Below are positions 7,937 to 15,542 of a stretch of DNA of 64,000 bases, one piece after another. The first letter of the stretch is position 1. Every line of letters starts with the position of its first letter. This DNA comes from CAZMGD01 sp964565705. Lineage in GTDB: Bacteria; Actinomycetota; Acidimicrobiia; Acidimicrobiales; Ilumatobacteraceae. The DNA is taken from assembly GCA_964565705.1 (NCBI GenBank), contig CAZMGD010000004.1:5765-69764 (forward strand), given 5' to 3'. The notes beneath the pieces were generated by a model. The model worked only from the letters and a program-made list of their open reading frames with translations. It was not told the DNA's origin and ran no database searches. Made by a program: the position numbers and the translations under genes.

Positions 7937-8823
7937 TGCGCTCCGTGCGCCGATGGGTCGGCGGCGAACGCGCGCAGGCAGCCGCTGCCGCAGAACCAGT
8001 ACCTCGTGCCGGCGTGGTCGAGGTGCAGCGACTCCTCGACCGCGGCGACCGTCATCCCGCAGACGGGGTCGATCGCCGTGACCGCAGCAGCGGTCTCGGC
8101 CGATCCGATCGTCCGCCCGCTCGGGCGCGGTCGGCGCTCGACGATCTCAGCGAGGATCGAGAGCGCCACCTCCTCGGGCGTGCGGGCACCGATGTCGAGG
8201 CCGGCAGGCGTGGAGATGCGCGACGCACGGGTCGGGCACACTCCGAGCGCGGCGACGACCGCCTCCCCTCGCTTGCGGCTGGCGACGAGACCGATGTACG
8301 GCACGGCTGCGTCCAGCGCGGCGTGCAGCACCCGGTCCTCGTCGCGACCGTGCGAGGCGACGACGACCGCCGCTGCGTCCGCGGGCAACGGATCCTGGAA
8401 CGGCACCGCGTCGTAACCGAGCGCCGCACCGATCGCGAGCAGCGCCTGGGCCACGGGTGCATCACCGAACACGGCGACGTACGGGGCGGGGCGCTGCGGC
8501 TCCAGGAAGATCTCCAAGGTGCCGCCCGACAGGCACGGGTTGTGCACCGTCAGCTTGCCGGGCTGCTGCGGTTCGGGTCCGGGCGAGATCCGCATCAGCA
8601 GTGACTCCCCCGAGTCGAGCAGAGCGAGCGCCTGGGCCCGCACGGTCGACTCGGCGCAGTCGCCGCCGACGAACCCGTCGATCGTGCCGTCGCCGAGCAC
8701 GACCGCCTCGTCGCCCGGCTTGGCGCTCGTCGGCCGCTCGGCGAACACCACCACGGCGTGCACGAACGGCACCCGCTGGTGACGCAGCTCCTCGGCCCGC
8801 TGGGCGACCGACGGTCGGCTCAT
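7933..8823 (-). CDS. coxF: XdhC/CoxF-like maturation protein with C-terminal YHS domain
   Basis: A 296-residue protein. The N-terminal XdhC part (FVGGDCAESTVRAQA at about 60) and the Rossmann-like XdhC_C part (VAVFGDAPVAQALLAIGAAL, about 140) belong to proteins that protect or sulfurate the molybdenum cofactor for xanthine and CO dehydrogenases. Residues about 250-290 form a YHS/TRASH-like metal domain: DPVCGM, then YWFCGSGCLRAF. The YHS fusion would fit handling of the copper needed for the Mo-Cu site; that is inference. The start ATG (8823) shares one base with the coxL stop (TGATG). Confidence 0.8.
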   Translation of the reverse strand: MSRPSVAQRAEELRHQRVPFVHAVVVFAERPTSAKPGDEAVVLGDGTIDGFVGGDCAESTVRAQALALLDSGESLLMRISPGPEPQQPGKLTVHNPCLSGGTLEIFLEPQRPAPYVAVFGDAPVAQALLAIGAALGYDAVPFQDPLPADAAAVVVASHGRDEDRVLHAALDAAVPYIGLVASRKRGEAVVAALGVCPTRASRISTPAGLDIGARTPEEVALSILAEIVERRPRPSGRTIGSAETAAAVTAIDPVCGMTVAAVEESLHLDHAGTRYWFCGSGCLRAFAADPSAHGAQ

Positions 8824-11219
8824 CACTCGAACGCCAGGTCCGTTCGAGCGGGCCGGCCCTGCATCGCCAGCCACACCTGGGCGGGCGTGAGCGGCATGTC
8901 GGCATGCTGCACCCCGAACGGGGCGAGCGCATCGATCACCGCGTTGACGACCGCCGCCGGGGAGCCGACGGTGGCCGACTCCCCCACCCCCTTGACGCCG
9001 AGGGGATGGTGCGGCGAGGGGGTGACCGTCTCGCCGAGCTCGAACGTCGGCACCTCCATCGACGTCGGCAACAGGTAGTCCATGAACGACCCGCCGAGGC
9101 AGTTGCCGGCGCTGTCGAACGGGATCACCTGCATCAGCGCCATCCCGATGCCTTCAGCGAGGCCGCCGTGCACCTGGCCCTCGACGATCATCGGGTTGAT
9201 GCGCGGTCCGCAGTCGTCGACGGCGATGAACCGGCGCACGTGCACGGCGCCGGTGCCCCGGTCCACGTCCACCACGCAGATGTAGGCGCCGAACGGGTAC
9301 GTCAGGTTGGGTGGGTTGTAGACCGCGGACGCGTCGAGGTGGCCCTCGACCCCCTCGGGCAGCTCGAGGTTGGAGTGCGCCAGCATCGCGATCTCCTGGA
9401 TCGTGCGACCCTGGCCAGGATCGCCGACCACCTGCCAGCGGCCGTGCACCCACTCGAGGTCGTCGGGCGAGCACTCGATCGACGCCGCGGCCACGATCCG
9501 CGCCTTGTCGCGCACACGTTGCGAGACGACCGCGGCGGCAGCACCCGACACCGGCGTCGAGCGCGACCCGTAGGTGCCGAGGCCGAACGGCGTGTTGTCG
9601 GTGTCACCGTGGATCACCTCGATGTCCTCCGGCGGCAGGCCCAGCTCCTGGGCGACGATCTGGGCGAACGTCGTCTCGTGGCCCTGTCCTTGCGTTTGCA
9701 CAGATAGGCGCAGCTGGGCCTTGCCAGTGGGGTGGACGCGCAGCTCGCAGCCGTCGGCCATGCCGAGCCCGAGGATGTCCATGTGCTTGCGCGGGCCGGC
9801 GCCGACGCCCTCGGTGAAGAACGAGAGGCCGATGCCCATCAGCTCGCCGCGCTCGCGCTTCGCGGCCTGCTCGGCCCGCAGCTCGTCGTAGCCGGCGATC
9901 TGCATCGCCAGCTCCAGCGCCGCCGGGTAGTTTCCCGAGTCGTACTCCCACCCGGTCGGCGTCGTGTACGGGAACTGCTCGGGCCGCAGCAGGTTCTTCA
10001 TCCGCAGCTCAGCGGGATCCATCCCGAGCTCGAGCGCCAGGCGATCGACGATCCGTTCGACGAGGTACACGGCCTCGGTGATCCGGAACGAGCAGGCGTA
10101 CGCGACACCGCCCGGCGCCTTGTTCGTATAGACCCCGGTGACCTTGCAGTGGGCGGCCGCGTAGTCGTACGAGCCGGTGAAGATGTGGAAGAACCCGGCG
10201 GGGTACTTGGTCGGCTGGGCGGTCGCGTTGAACGCCCCGTGATCGGCCAGCACGTCGACGCGCATGGCGAGGATCTTGCCGTCGCTCGTCGCCGCGATCT
10301 CGCCGCGCATGTGGTAGTCGCGGGCGAACCCGGTCGTCATCAGGTTCGACGAGCGATCCTCCATCCACTTCACCGGACGCTTGGTGACGATCGACGCGAC
10401 GACGGCCAGCACGTAGCCCGGGTACACCGGCACCTTGTTGCCGAACCCGCCCCCGATGTCCGGCGAGATCACCTGGATCTTGTGCTCGGGGATCCCGGCG
10501 ACGAGCGCGTACACCGTGCGGTGGGCGTGCGGCGCCTGGCTCGTGATGTACGCGGTCAGCTTCCCCGTGACGGGGTCCATGTAGGCCACCGAGCCACACG
10601 TCTCCATCGGCGCCGGGTGCGATCGGGGGTACAGCATGTCGAGGGCGACGGTGACGTCGGCAGCGGCGAACGCGGCGTCGGTGGCGGCGCGGTCGCCGGC
10701 CTCCCAGTCGAAGATGTGGTTGTCGGTCTTGCCCTCGATGTCGTCGCGGATGACCGGGGCGCCGGGATCGAGCGCACGGTGGGCGTCGATGACCGGGTCG
10801 AGCGGTTCGTACTCGACGTCGATCAGTTCGAGCGCGTCGCGTGCCGCGTAGCGGTCGTCGGCGACGACGAACGCGACCTCCTGGCCCTGGAACCGCACCT
10901 TGTCGGTGGCGAGCACGGCCTGCACGTCGGCCGACAGCGTCGGCATCCACGCCAGCTTCAGCCCTTCGAGCATCTTGCCGGTGATCACCGCCCGCACCTT
11001 CGGGTGGGCCTCCGCGGCGGAGGTGTCGATCGACACGATCCGGGCATGGGCGTACGGGCTGGCGAGGACCGCGCCGTGGAGCATGCCCGGGAGCTGCACG
11101 TCGTCGAGGAAGTGGCCCTTGCCGCGCAGGAAGCGGGCGTCCTCCTTGCGGAGCATCCGCCCGAACCCGATCGGGTTTCCCGCGGCCGAGACGGGAGGAC
11201 CTTCGAGCACCCCGGTCAT
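8823..11219 (-). CDS. coxL: Aerobic CO dehydrogenase large subunit, form I
   Basis: A 798-residue molybdopterin-binding subunit of the xanthine oxidase family, close to the usual length of about 800. The decisive motif is VAYACSFR (about residue 380). AYxCSFR, with the Cys that bridges copper, defines form I CoxL, the true CO-oxidising enzyme; form II proteins carry AYRGAGR. Other landmarks are SPDIGGGFGNK, QTQGQGHETTF and the C-terminal GVKGVGESATVG containing the catalytic Glu. The enzyme oxidises CO with water to CO2 and passes electrons through CoxS and CoxM to the respiratory chain. The start ATG at 11219 overlaps coxS (ATGA). Confidence 0.95.
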   Translation of the reverse strand: MTGVLEGPPVSAAGNPIGFGRMLRKEDARFLRGKGHFLDDVQLPGMLHGAVLASPYAHARIVSIDTSAAEAHPKVRAVITGKMLEGLKLAWMPTLSADVQAVLATDKVRFQGQEVAFVVADDRYAARDALELIDVEYEPLDPVIDAHRALDPGAPVIRDDIEGKTDNHIFDWEAGDRAATDAAFAAADVTVALDMLYPRSHPAPMETCGSVAYMDPVTGKLTAYITSQAPHAHRTVYALVAGIPEHKIQVISPDIGGGFGNKVPVYPGYVLAVVASIVTKRPVKWMEDRSSNLMTTGFARDYHMRGEIAATSDGKILAMRVDVLADHGAFNATAQPTKYPAGFFHIFTGSYDYAAAHCKVTGVYTNKAPGGVAYACSFRITEAVYLVERIVDRLALELGMDPAELRMKNLLRPEQFPYTTPTGWEYDSGNYPAALELAMQIAGYDELRAEQAAKRERGELMGIGLSFFTEGVGAGPRKHMDILGLGMADGCELRVHPTGKAQLRLSVQTQGQGHETTFAQIVAQELGLPPEDIEVIHGDTDNTPFGLGTYGSRSTPVSGAAAAVVSQRVRDKARIVAAASIECSPDDLEWVHGRWQVVGDPGQGRTIQEIAMLAHSNLELPEGVEGHLDASAVYNPPNLTYPFGAYICVVDVDRGTGAVHVRRFIAVDDCGPRINPMIVEGQVHGGLAEGIGMALMQVIPFDSAGNCLGGSFMDYLLPTSMEVPTFELGETVTPSPHHPLGVKGVGESATVGSPAAVVNAVIDALAPFGVQHADMPLTPAQVWLAMQGRPARTDLAFE

Positions 11220-11692
11220 GCCGGCACCTCCTGCACGGCGTGGGCGGCCGCCCACTGCACGGACCTGATGATGTTGTGGTAGCCGGTGCACCGGCAGAGC
11301 TGACCGCTGATCGCCTCGCGGATGTCCGCCTCGCTCGGGTCGGGGTTGGCGTCGAGCAGCCAGCGGGCGGTGATCATCATTCCCGGCGTGCAGAAGCCGC
11401 ACTGCAGGCCGTGGCACTGCATGAAGCCCTCCTGCACGGGGTCGAGCCCGTCGGCACCCTCCATCCCCTCGACCGTGTCGACGCGGCGCCCGTCGGCCAT
11501 CGCCCCGAGCACGGTGCAGCTCTTGACGGGTACGCCGTCCATCGACACCACGCACGCCCCGCAGTTCGACGTGTCGCAGCCCCAGTGGGTGCCGGTCAGG
11601 CCGAGCTCGTCACGCAGCACGTGGACGAGCAGGACCCGGGGTTCGACGTCGACGGTGGTCGGTGTGCCGTTGACCGTCAGGTGCAGTTCCAT
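11216..11692 (-). CDS. coxS: CO dehydrogenase small subunit, 2 x [2Fe-2S]
   Basis: A 158-residue iron-sulfur subunit. The N-terminal plant-ferredoxin cluster is bound by GCDTSNCGAC and the Cys of VKSC; the second, helical cluster by CGFCTPGM and CRCTGYHNI. Length and order match CoxS. It relays electrons from the Mo-Cu site of CoxL to the FAD of CoxM. The start (11692) and the coxM stop share a base (TGATG), so M, S and L are translated as a coupled unit. Confidence 0.95.
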   Translation of the reverse strand: MELHLTVNGTPTTVDVEPRVLLVHVLRDELGLTGTHWGCDTSNCGACVVSMDGVPVKSCTVLGAMADGRRVDTVEGMEGADGLDPVQEGFMQCHGLQCGFCTPGMMITARWLLDANPDPSEADIREAISGQLCRCTGYHNIIRSVQWAAAHAVQEVPA

Positions 11693-12570
11693 CACGCCTC
11701 CTGTCCGCGGGCGCGTGCTGCGGCTGCCCGCAGCGCCCTGGTGGTGAGCTCGCCGGCGAGGTGCCGCTTGTACTCGGCCGGTCCTCGCTGGTCGGTGTAG
11801 GGGTTGCAGTGCTGGGCGGCGAGCGCGCCGGCGGCTGCGAACGAGTCCTCGTCGGCGGCTCGGCCGACCAGCGCTGCTTCGGCCTCGGGCGCGCAGAAGT
11901 GGGACGCGCCCACCGCGGTGAGGCCGATGCCGGCCTCGGTGATCGTGTCGCCGTCCAGCCACAGGCACGCCCCGGCGGCGGCGATCGCCCAGTCGCCGGC
12001 CCGCCGCTCCACCTTCTGGTAGCTGCTGCCGCCCCCCGGCCGGATCGGGACGCGGATCTCGGTGATCATCTCCGCCGGTCCGCACTGCGTCTCGTACGGC
12101 CCGACGTGGAGGTCGCGGGCAGACACCTCGCGTTCGCCGCTGCTCGACGTGATGACCACAGTGGCCTTCGTCGCCGCGAACACGGCGGACAGGTCCTCCG
12201 ATGGATCGGCCTGGCCGAGCGAGCCGCCGATCGTGCCCCGGTTGCGGACGATCGGGTCGGCGATCACCCGCTCGGCGTCGTGCAGGATGCGGTAGTGCTC
12301 GCCGGCGACCGGCGAGGCGAGCAGCTCGGCGTGGCGGGTCATCGCCCCGATCCGCAGTGCGTCGCCGTCGACACGCACGTAGGACAGGCTCGGCGCCAGG
12401 TCGTTGATGTCGATCAGGTACTCGGGTCGGGCCAGGCGCAGCTTCATCATCGGCAGCAGCGAGTGGCCGCCGGCGACGAGCCGGGCCTCCGGTCCGTGAC
12501 GTTCGAGCAGTGCGATCGCGTGGTCGACGCTGCTCGCTCGTTCGTAGTCGAACGGCGCGGGTGTCTGCAT
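11692..12570 (-). CDS. coxM: CO dehydrogenase medium subunit, FAD-binding
   Basis: A 292-residue FAD subunit of the PCMH fold. Both FAD motifs are present: AGGHSLLPMMKLRL (about residue 32) and TIGGSLGQADPSEDL (about residue 110). The CO dehydrogenase C-terminal FAD domain follows. First gene of the operon coxM-S-L-F-D-E. The ATG at 12570 is preferred because a purine-rich AGGGGG lies eight bases upstream and the protein then starts at the family N-terminus (MQTPAPFDYERA). The 122-base gap upstream separates it from the divergent LysR gene. Confidence 0.93.
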   Translation of the reverse strand: MQTPAPFDYERASSVDHAIALLERHGPEARLVAGGHSLLPMMKLRLARPEYLIDINDLAPSLSYVRVDGDALRIGAMTRHAELLASPVAGEHYRILHDAERVIADPIVRNRGTIGGSLGQADPSEDLSAVFAATKATVVITSSSGEREVSARDLHVGPYETQCGPAEMITEIRVPIRPGGGSSYQKVERRAGDWAIAAAGACLWLDGDTITEAGIGLTAVGASHFCAPEAEAALVGRAADEDSFAAAGALAAQHCNPYTDQRGPAEYKRHLAGELTTRALRAAAARARGQEA

Positions 12571-12692
12571 GATGCCCCCTGTTGCCCCCAGATGACGCGT
12601 CCCGCCAGGGTGCACCCGTTCGCGGGCCACGGCAAGGGCGCCGTAAGCGAACGGTTAACCCGCGGCGCCGGCGGTCCCTACAGTGCGTGGCG
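12571..12692. promoter_or_regulatory. Divergent promoter region coxM / LysR regulator
   Basis: This gap carries the signals for the cox operon (left) and the regulator (right). On the plus strand TACAGT (12679-12684) lies eight bases before the GTG at 12693, a leaderless -10 arrangement. The palindrome GTTAAC lies about 20 bases upstream of it and could be part of a LysR site or -35 region. No clear coxM -10 was found. Confidence 0.5.
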
Positions 12693-13655
12693 GTGACGTT
12701 GAACCAGCTGAAGGTGTTCGTGCTGGCGGTGCGCCTCGGATCGCTGCGCGCGGCGGCCCAGGCCCTGGGGGTGAGCGAGCCGGCGGTGTCGCAGGCGCTG
12801 ACCGCGCTGCGCCAGAGCCTCGGCGACCAGCTGCTCGTGCGCGAGGGCTCGGCGATGGTGCTGACGCCGGCGGGGCGGCGGGTCGTGGGCCTCGCCTCGC
12901 AGATGGTCAACCTGGCCGTCGAGGCCGAGGCCGCGGTGCGCCAGTCGCACGGCGCGCCGGAGCTGTTGCGGGTCGCGGCGACCGCGACCGTCGGCGACGC
13001 GGTCGTACCGGCGCTGCTCCAGGCGTTCACCAATCGGGTCACCAACGTCGAGGCGACCCTCGCGATCGGCACCCACGACGAGATCGCCGCCCTGCTGAAC
13101 GAGCGCCTCGCCGACGTCGCGATCGGGCCCCGCCTCGCCGGCCAGGAATCGCCGGGCGTCCAGAGCGAGCCCCTCCAGCGCTTCCGGCTCGCGTTCGTCG
13201 CCGCCCGCTCGGAGGCGATCACTCAGAACGGTGTGGTGCGCTGGTCGCAGCTCGGCGCGATCGACTGGTACGTCGACCCGAGCGGCACGGACGCGCGCAG
13301 CGAGATCGGCGTGCTGCTGCGCCGCGCCGGCGTGCCCGAGCACCGGATCACCGTGTTCCCGAGCCAGGCCGCGGCATGGGCGGCCGCGGTGGGAGGTGGT
13401 GCGATCGCCCCGGCGATCGAGCACCTGTGGGCGCCGGCCGGTCATCCCGAGCTGGCGCTCGTCCCGATGGAGGGGGCGCCGTTCGACATGCTGTGGTACG
13501 CCAACATGCTCGGCGGTGACCGCCGTCCGCTGGCTGCTGGCCGGCTGCAGCGGTTCCTCGCCACCCCGGACGCGATCCAGGCGATGTACCGCACCGACGG
13601 CGGTGTACCGGCCTCCCGGTTCCGTCCGCCCGTCCACATCTCGATCTGGAGCTGA
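12693..13655 (+). CDS. LysR-family regulator, probable cox regulator
   Basis: A 320-residue LysR-type protein. The N-terminal winged HTH covers about residues 1-60 (LNQLKVFVLAVRLGSLRAAA, then LGVSEPAVSQALTALRQSLG), followed by a periplasmic-binding-protein-like effector domain. It is transcribed divergently from coxM, the classic arrangement for a LysR activator of its neighbour. CO or a cofactor precursor as effector is only a guess. GTG at 12693 is chosen because of the TACAGT box; a second in-frame GTG at 12687 is possible. The C-terminus ends 22 bases before the second copy of the 50-base palindrome. Confidence 0.85.
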   Translation: MTLNQLKVFVLAVRLGSLRAAAQALGVSEPAVSQALTALRQSLGDQLLVREGSAMVLTPAGRRVVGLASQMVNLAVEAEAAVRQSHGAPELLRVAATATVGDAVVPALLQAFTNRVTNVEATLAIGTHDEIAALLNERLADVAIGPRLAGQESPGVQSEPLQRFRLAFVAARSEAITQNGVVRWSQLGAIDWYVDPSGTDARSEIGVLLRRAGVPEHRITVFPSQAAAWAAAVGGGAIAPAIEHLWAPAGHPELALVPMEGAPFDMLWYANMLGGDRRPLAAGRLQRFLATPDAIQAMYRTDGGVPASRFRPPVHISIWS

Positions 13656-13676
13656 CCCTGCGGGCGGTGACCCTGC

Positions 13677-13726
13677 GTTCTCGGTCGGTTTCTGGTCGCT
13701 CCAGCGACCAGAAACCGACCGAGAAC
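13677..13726. repeat. 50-base palindromic element, copy 2
   Basis: Identical in all 50 bases to the copy at 5812: 24-base arms and a CC centre. It begins 22 bases after the LysR stop. The left flank contains a duplicated TGACCCTGCG, the second copy of which runs into the element, echoing the tandem repeat at copy 1. The gap 13656-13828 holds nothing else recognisable. Confidence 0.9.
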
Positions 13727-13828
13727 CTGAGGGGGCCGGCGTGAGCGGTGAGTTCGGAGGGTGGATGGCGTCTGAGGTGCATCGAGACGCGGGACGAACC
13801 AGCGGGCGGCGGCCGCCGCGAGGCCGTG

Positions 13829-14122
13829 ATGATCATCGACGGGCGGGAGACCGTCGTGTGGGTGCCGCCCACCGGCGTGCTGCCGACCCTCGCCGTCGTG
13901 GACCACCTCTGCCGGCTGCAACTCGACGCCCGGCGTCTCGGTGGCGAACTCGTGCTGCGCAACCCGTGCGCCGACCTCCAGCGGTTGATCCGCCTCGCCG
14001 GCCTGGCCGAGACGCTAGGGGTCGATGTGGTCGGGCATCCCGGCAGCGGCGAACAGCTCGGGGTAGAGGAAGTGGTGCAGCCCGATCAGCTTGCCGTCGG
14101 CGACCTCGATGATCTGGAGTGA
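13829..14122 (+). CDS. Small STAS-like protein (anti-sigma antagonist-like)
   Basis: A 97-residue protein if it begins at the ATG at 13829 (MIIDGRETVVWVPP); an earlier in-frame start at 13748 would add 27 residues of low-quality sequence. The middle, VVDHLCRLQLDARRLGGELV then LIRLAGLAETLGV, resembles the STAS-fold proteins common in actinobacteria (NTP-binding or anti-sigma antagonist type). No phosphorylatable Ser can be pinpointed. The last 108 bases overlap the 3' end of the convergent sigma factor gene, so the acidic C-terminal tail is read from the strand opposite the sigma factor's last residues. The call is moderate. Confidence 0.5.
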   Translation: MIIDGRETVVWVPPTGVLPTLAVVDHLCRLQLDARRLGGELVLRNPCADLQRLIRLAGLAETLGVDVVGHPGSGEQLGVEEVVQPDQLAVGDLDDLE

Positions 14123-14968
14123 GAACGGGCTCCACCCGCCCGCGACCGGATCGGGCTTGTAGGCCCAGAACGCCGGCGAGCCGTTGTACTCGGTCGGGAA
14201 CAGCTTCGACCCCTCGCAGGCCGCGCCCTGGCCGGTGTACCACTTGCCCATCTCGACCGGATCGCTGAGCCAGAGATCGAACGGCGGCATCGAGAACGTC
14301 GCGTCGTCGTGGATCAGCGCCACCAGCGCATCGACGTCGTAGGCCTCGAACGCGGCGACGTAGCGGGCCAGCAGCTCACGCTGCTCATCGTCGAGGTCAG
14401 GCACGGGTGCGTCGCGCAGGTTGCTGTCGGCGATCGTGGCCCGGGCCCGCTGCAGCGCGCTGTTGACCGAGGCGACCGACGTGTCGAGCAGTTCGGCGAC
14501 CTCGTCGGCGTGCCAGTGCAGCACCTCGCGCAGGATCAGCACGGCTCGCTGCTTCGGCGGCAGCACCTGGAGCGCGGCGACGAACGCGAGGCGGATCGAC
14601 TCGCGCCCTGCGGCGATCTCGGCAGGGTCGCCGTCGGCGGGCACCACCCGGGCATCGGCGATCGGCTGCACCCACGCGTGCTCGCCGACCGGTGCTCCGA
14701 GCTGGCTGTCGGCGGTGGACGACGGGCCGAGGTCCATCGGCCTGGCCCGCCGCTGCGGACCTTTCAGCATGTCGAGGCACACGTTGGTGGCGATGCGGTA
14801 CAGCCACGACCGCAGCGCCGATCGGCCCTCGAAGCGGTCGAGGTTGCGCCAGGCCCGCACCATCGTCTCCTGCACGGCGTCTTCGGCCTCGAACCCCGAG
14901 CCGAGCATCCGGTAGCAGTACCCGGTCAGCTCCCGCCGGTAGGTCTCGAGGTCAGGATTGCTCAGCAC
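14015..14968 (-). CDS. ECF sigma factor with C-terminal SnoaL-like domain
   Basis: A 317-residue sigma-70 family factor. Region 2 is at about residues 10-80 (LTGYCYRMLGSGFEAEDAVQ, then RSWLYRIATNVCLDML), region 4 at about 130-190 (VLPPKQRAVLILREVL, then SVASVNSALQRAR). A SnoaL-like NTF2 fold follows (about 200-317, FPTEYNGSPAFWAYKP). This build is that of the SigG/SigX5-type ECF groups, whose C-terminal domain, not an anti-sigma factor, is thought to modulate activity. No anti-sigma gene is adjacent. The GTG at 14968 begins right at VLSNPDLETYRREL. A perfect palindrome ends eleven bases upstream. Confidence 0.88.
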   Translation of the reverse strand: MLSNPDLETYRRELTGYCYRMLGSGFEAEDAVQETMVRAWRNLDRFEGRSALRSWLYRIATNVCLDMLKGPQRRARPMDLGPSSTADSQLGAPVGEHAWVQPIADARVVPADGDPAEIAAGRESIRLAFVAALQVLPPKQRAVLILREVLHWHADEVAELLDTSVASVNSALQRARATIADSNLRDAPVPDLDDEQRELLARYVAAFEAYDVDALVALIHDDATFSMPPFDLWLSDPVEMGKWYTGQGAACEGSKLFPTEYNGSPAFWAYKPDPVAGGWSPFSLQIIEVADGKLIGLHHFLYPELFAAAGMPDHIDP

Positions 14969-14978
14969 CCCTGGGAGT

Positions 14979-15022
14979 CTTGCAGTCGGATCGGTCCCCG
15001 CGGGGACCGATCCGACTGCAAG
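14979..15022. repeat. Perfect 44-base palindrome between two minus-strand genes
   Basis: Twenty-two bases (start CTTGCAGTCGGATCGG) are mirrored exactly with no loop. It fills 44 of the 62 bases between the stop of the NifU-N-like gene (15031) and the GTG of the sigma factor (14968). It could terminate the upstream gene or insulate or regulate the sigma factor. It is not related in sequence to the 50-base family. Confidence 0.85.
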
Positions 15023-15030
15023 AACGGTGT

Positions 15031-15498
15031 TCAGGCTTGGGTGGCGCGCCACTTCTCTCTCGCCGAACGGCTGCGGTCGAGGAGGTGCACCGGCACCTTC
15101 TTGGCCGCCTCGGACCAGGGGTCGCTGCCCCCGCCGCCGTCGCCGCCGCTGGTCACCGCAGCCGCGGCGGGCTCCTCGGGTGCCACGTCTTCGAACACCG
15201 GCGGTTCCATGCCGGGCTTCCAGTACTGGTAGAGGTCGCGGACGATGTCGTCGAGGCCCGACTCGTCGTAGCCCTTGGCCAGGTCGACGGTGATCTGGTT
15301 GGCGAAGACGTGCACACCGCCGACGTGACCGGTCGCGAACATGCGCCGGGCCAGCACGGCGGCGGGGCGGTCGCCCGTGGCCTCGGCAGCGCTGGCGAAG
15401 TGCTCGTGGCCCATCCCGGTCAAGCTGCGGTTGGCCTCGAACCGGACGATCCCGGGAATGCTGGTTGGCTTGTGCTCCACGGCGACGGGCTGGCCCAT
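15031..15498 (-). CDS. NifU/Nfu N-terminal domain-like protein
   Basis: A 155-residue protein. Residues about 1-105 (EHKPTSIPGIVRFEANRSL, LARRMFATGHVGGVHVFANQ, ITVDLAKGYDESGLDDIV) resemble the Nfu/NifU N-terminal domain found in iron-sulfur scaffold proteins; no CxxC of the catalytic Nfu domain is present. A Gly-rich linker and a basic tail (VPVHLLDRSRSAREKW) follow. Function unknown beyond that resemblance. A TAGTGT box lies nine bases before the ATG. Confidence 0.6.
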   Translation of the reverse strand: MGQPVAVEHKPTSIPGIVRFEANRSLTGMGHEHFASAAEATGDRPAAVLARRMFATGHVGGVHVFANQITVDLAKGYDESGLDDIVRDLYQYWKPGMEPPVFEDVAPEEPAAAAVTSGGDGGGGSDPWSEAAKKVPVHLLDRSRSAREKWRATQA

Positions 15499-15507
15499 AG
15501 GGTTCCG

Positions 15508-15513
15508 ACACTA
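15508..15513 (-). promoter_or_regulatory. -10 box TAGTGT of the NifU-N-like gene
   Basis: Minus-strand TAGTGT, nine bases before the ATG at 15498, with no Shine-Dalgarno sequence. A leaderless or near-leaderless transcript is inferred. Confidence 0.4.
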
Positions 15514-15542
15514 CTGGCTGAGCGCCACGACCTCCCGGTCCG

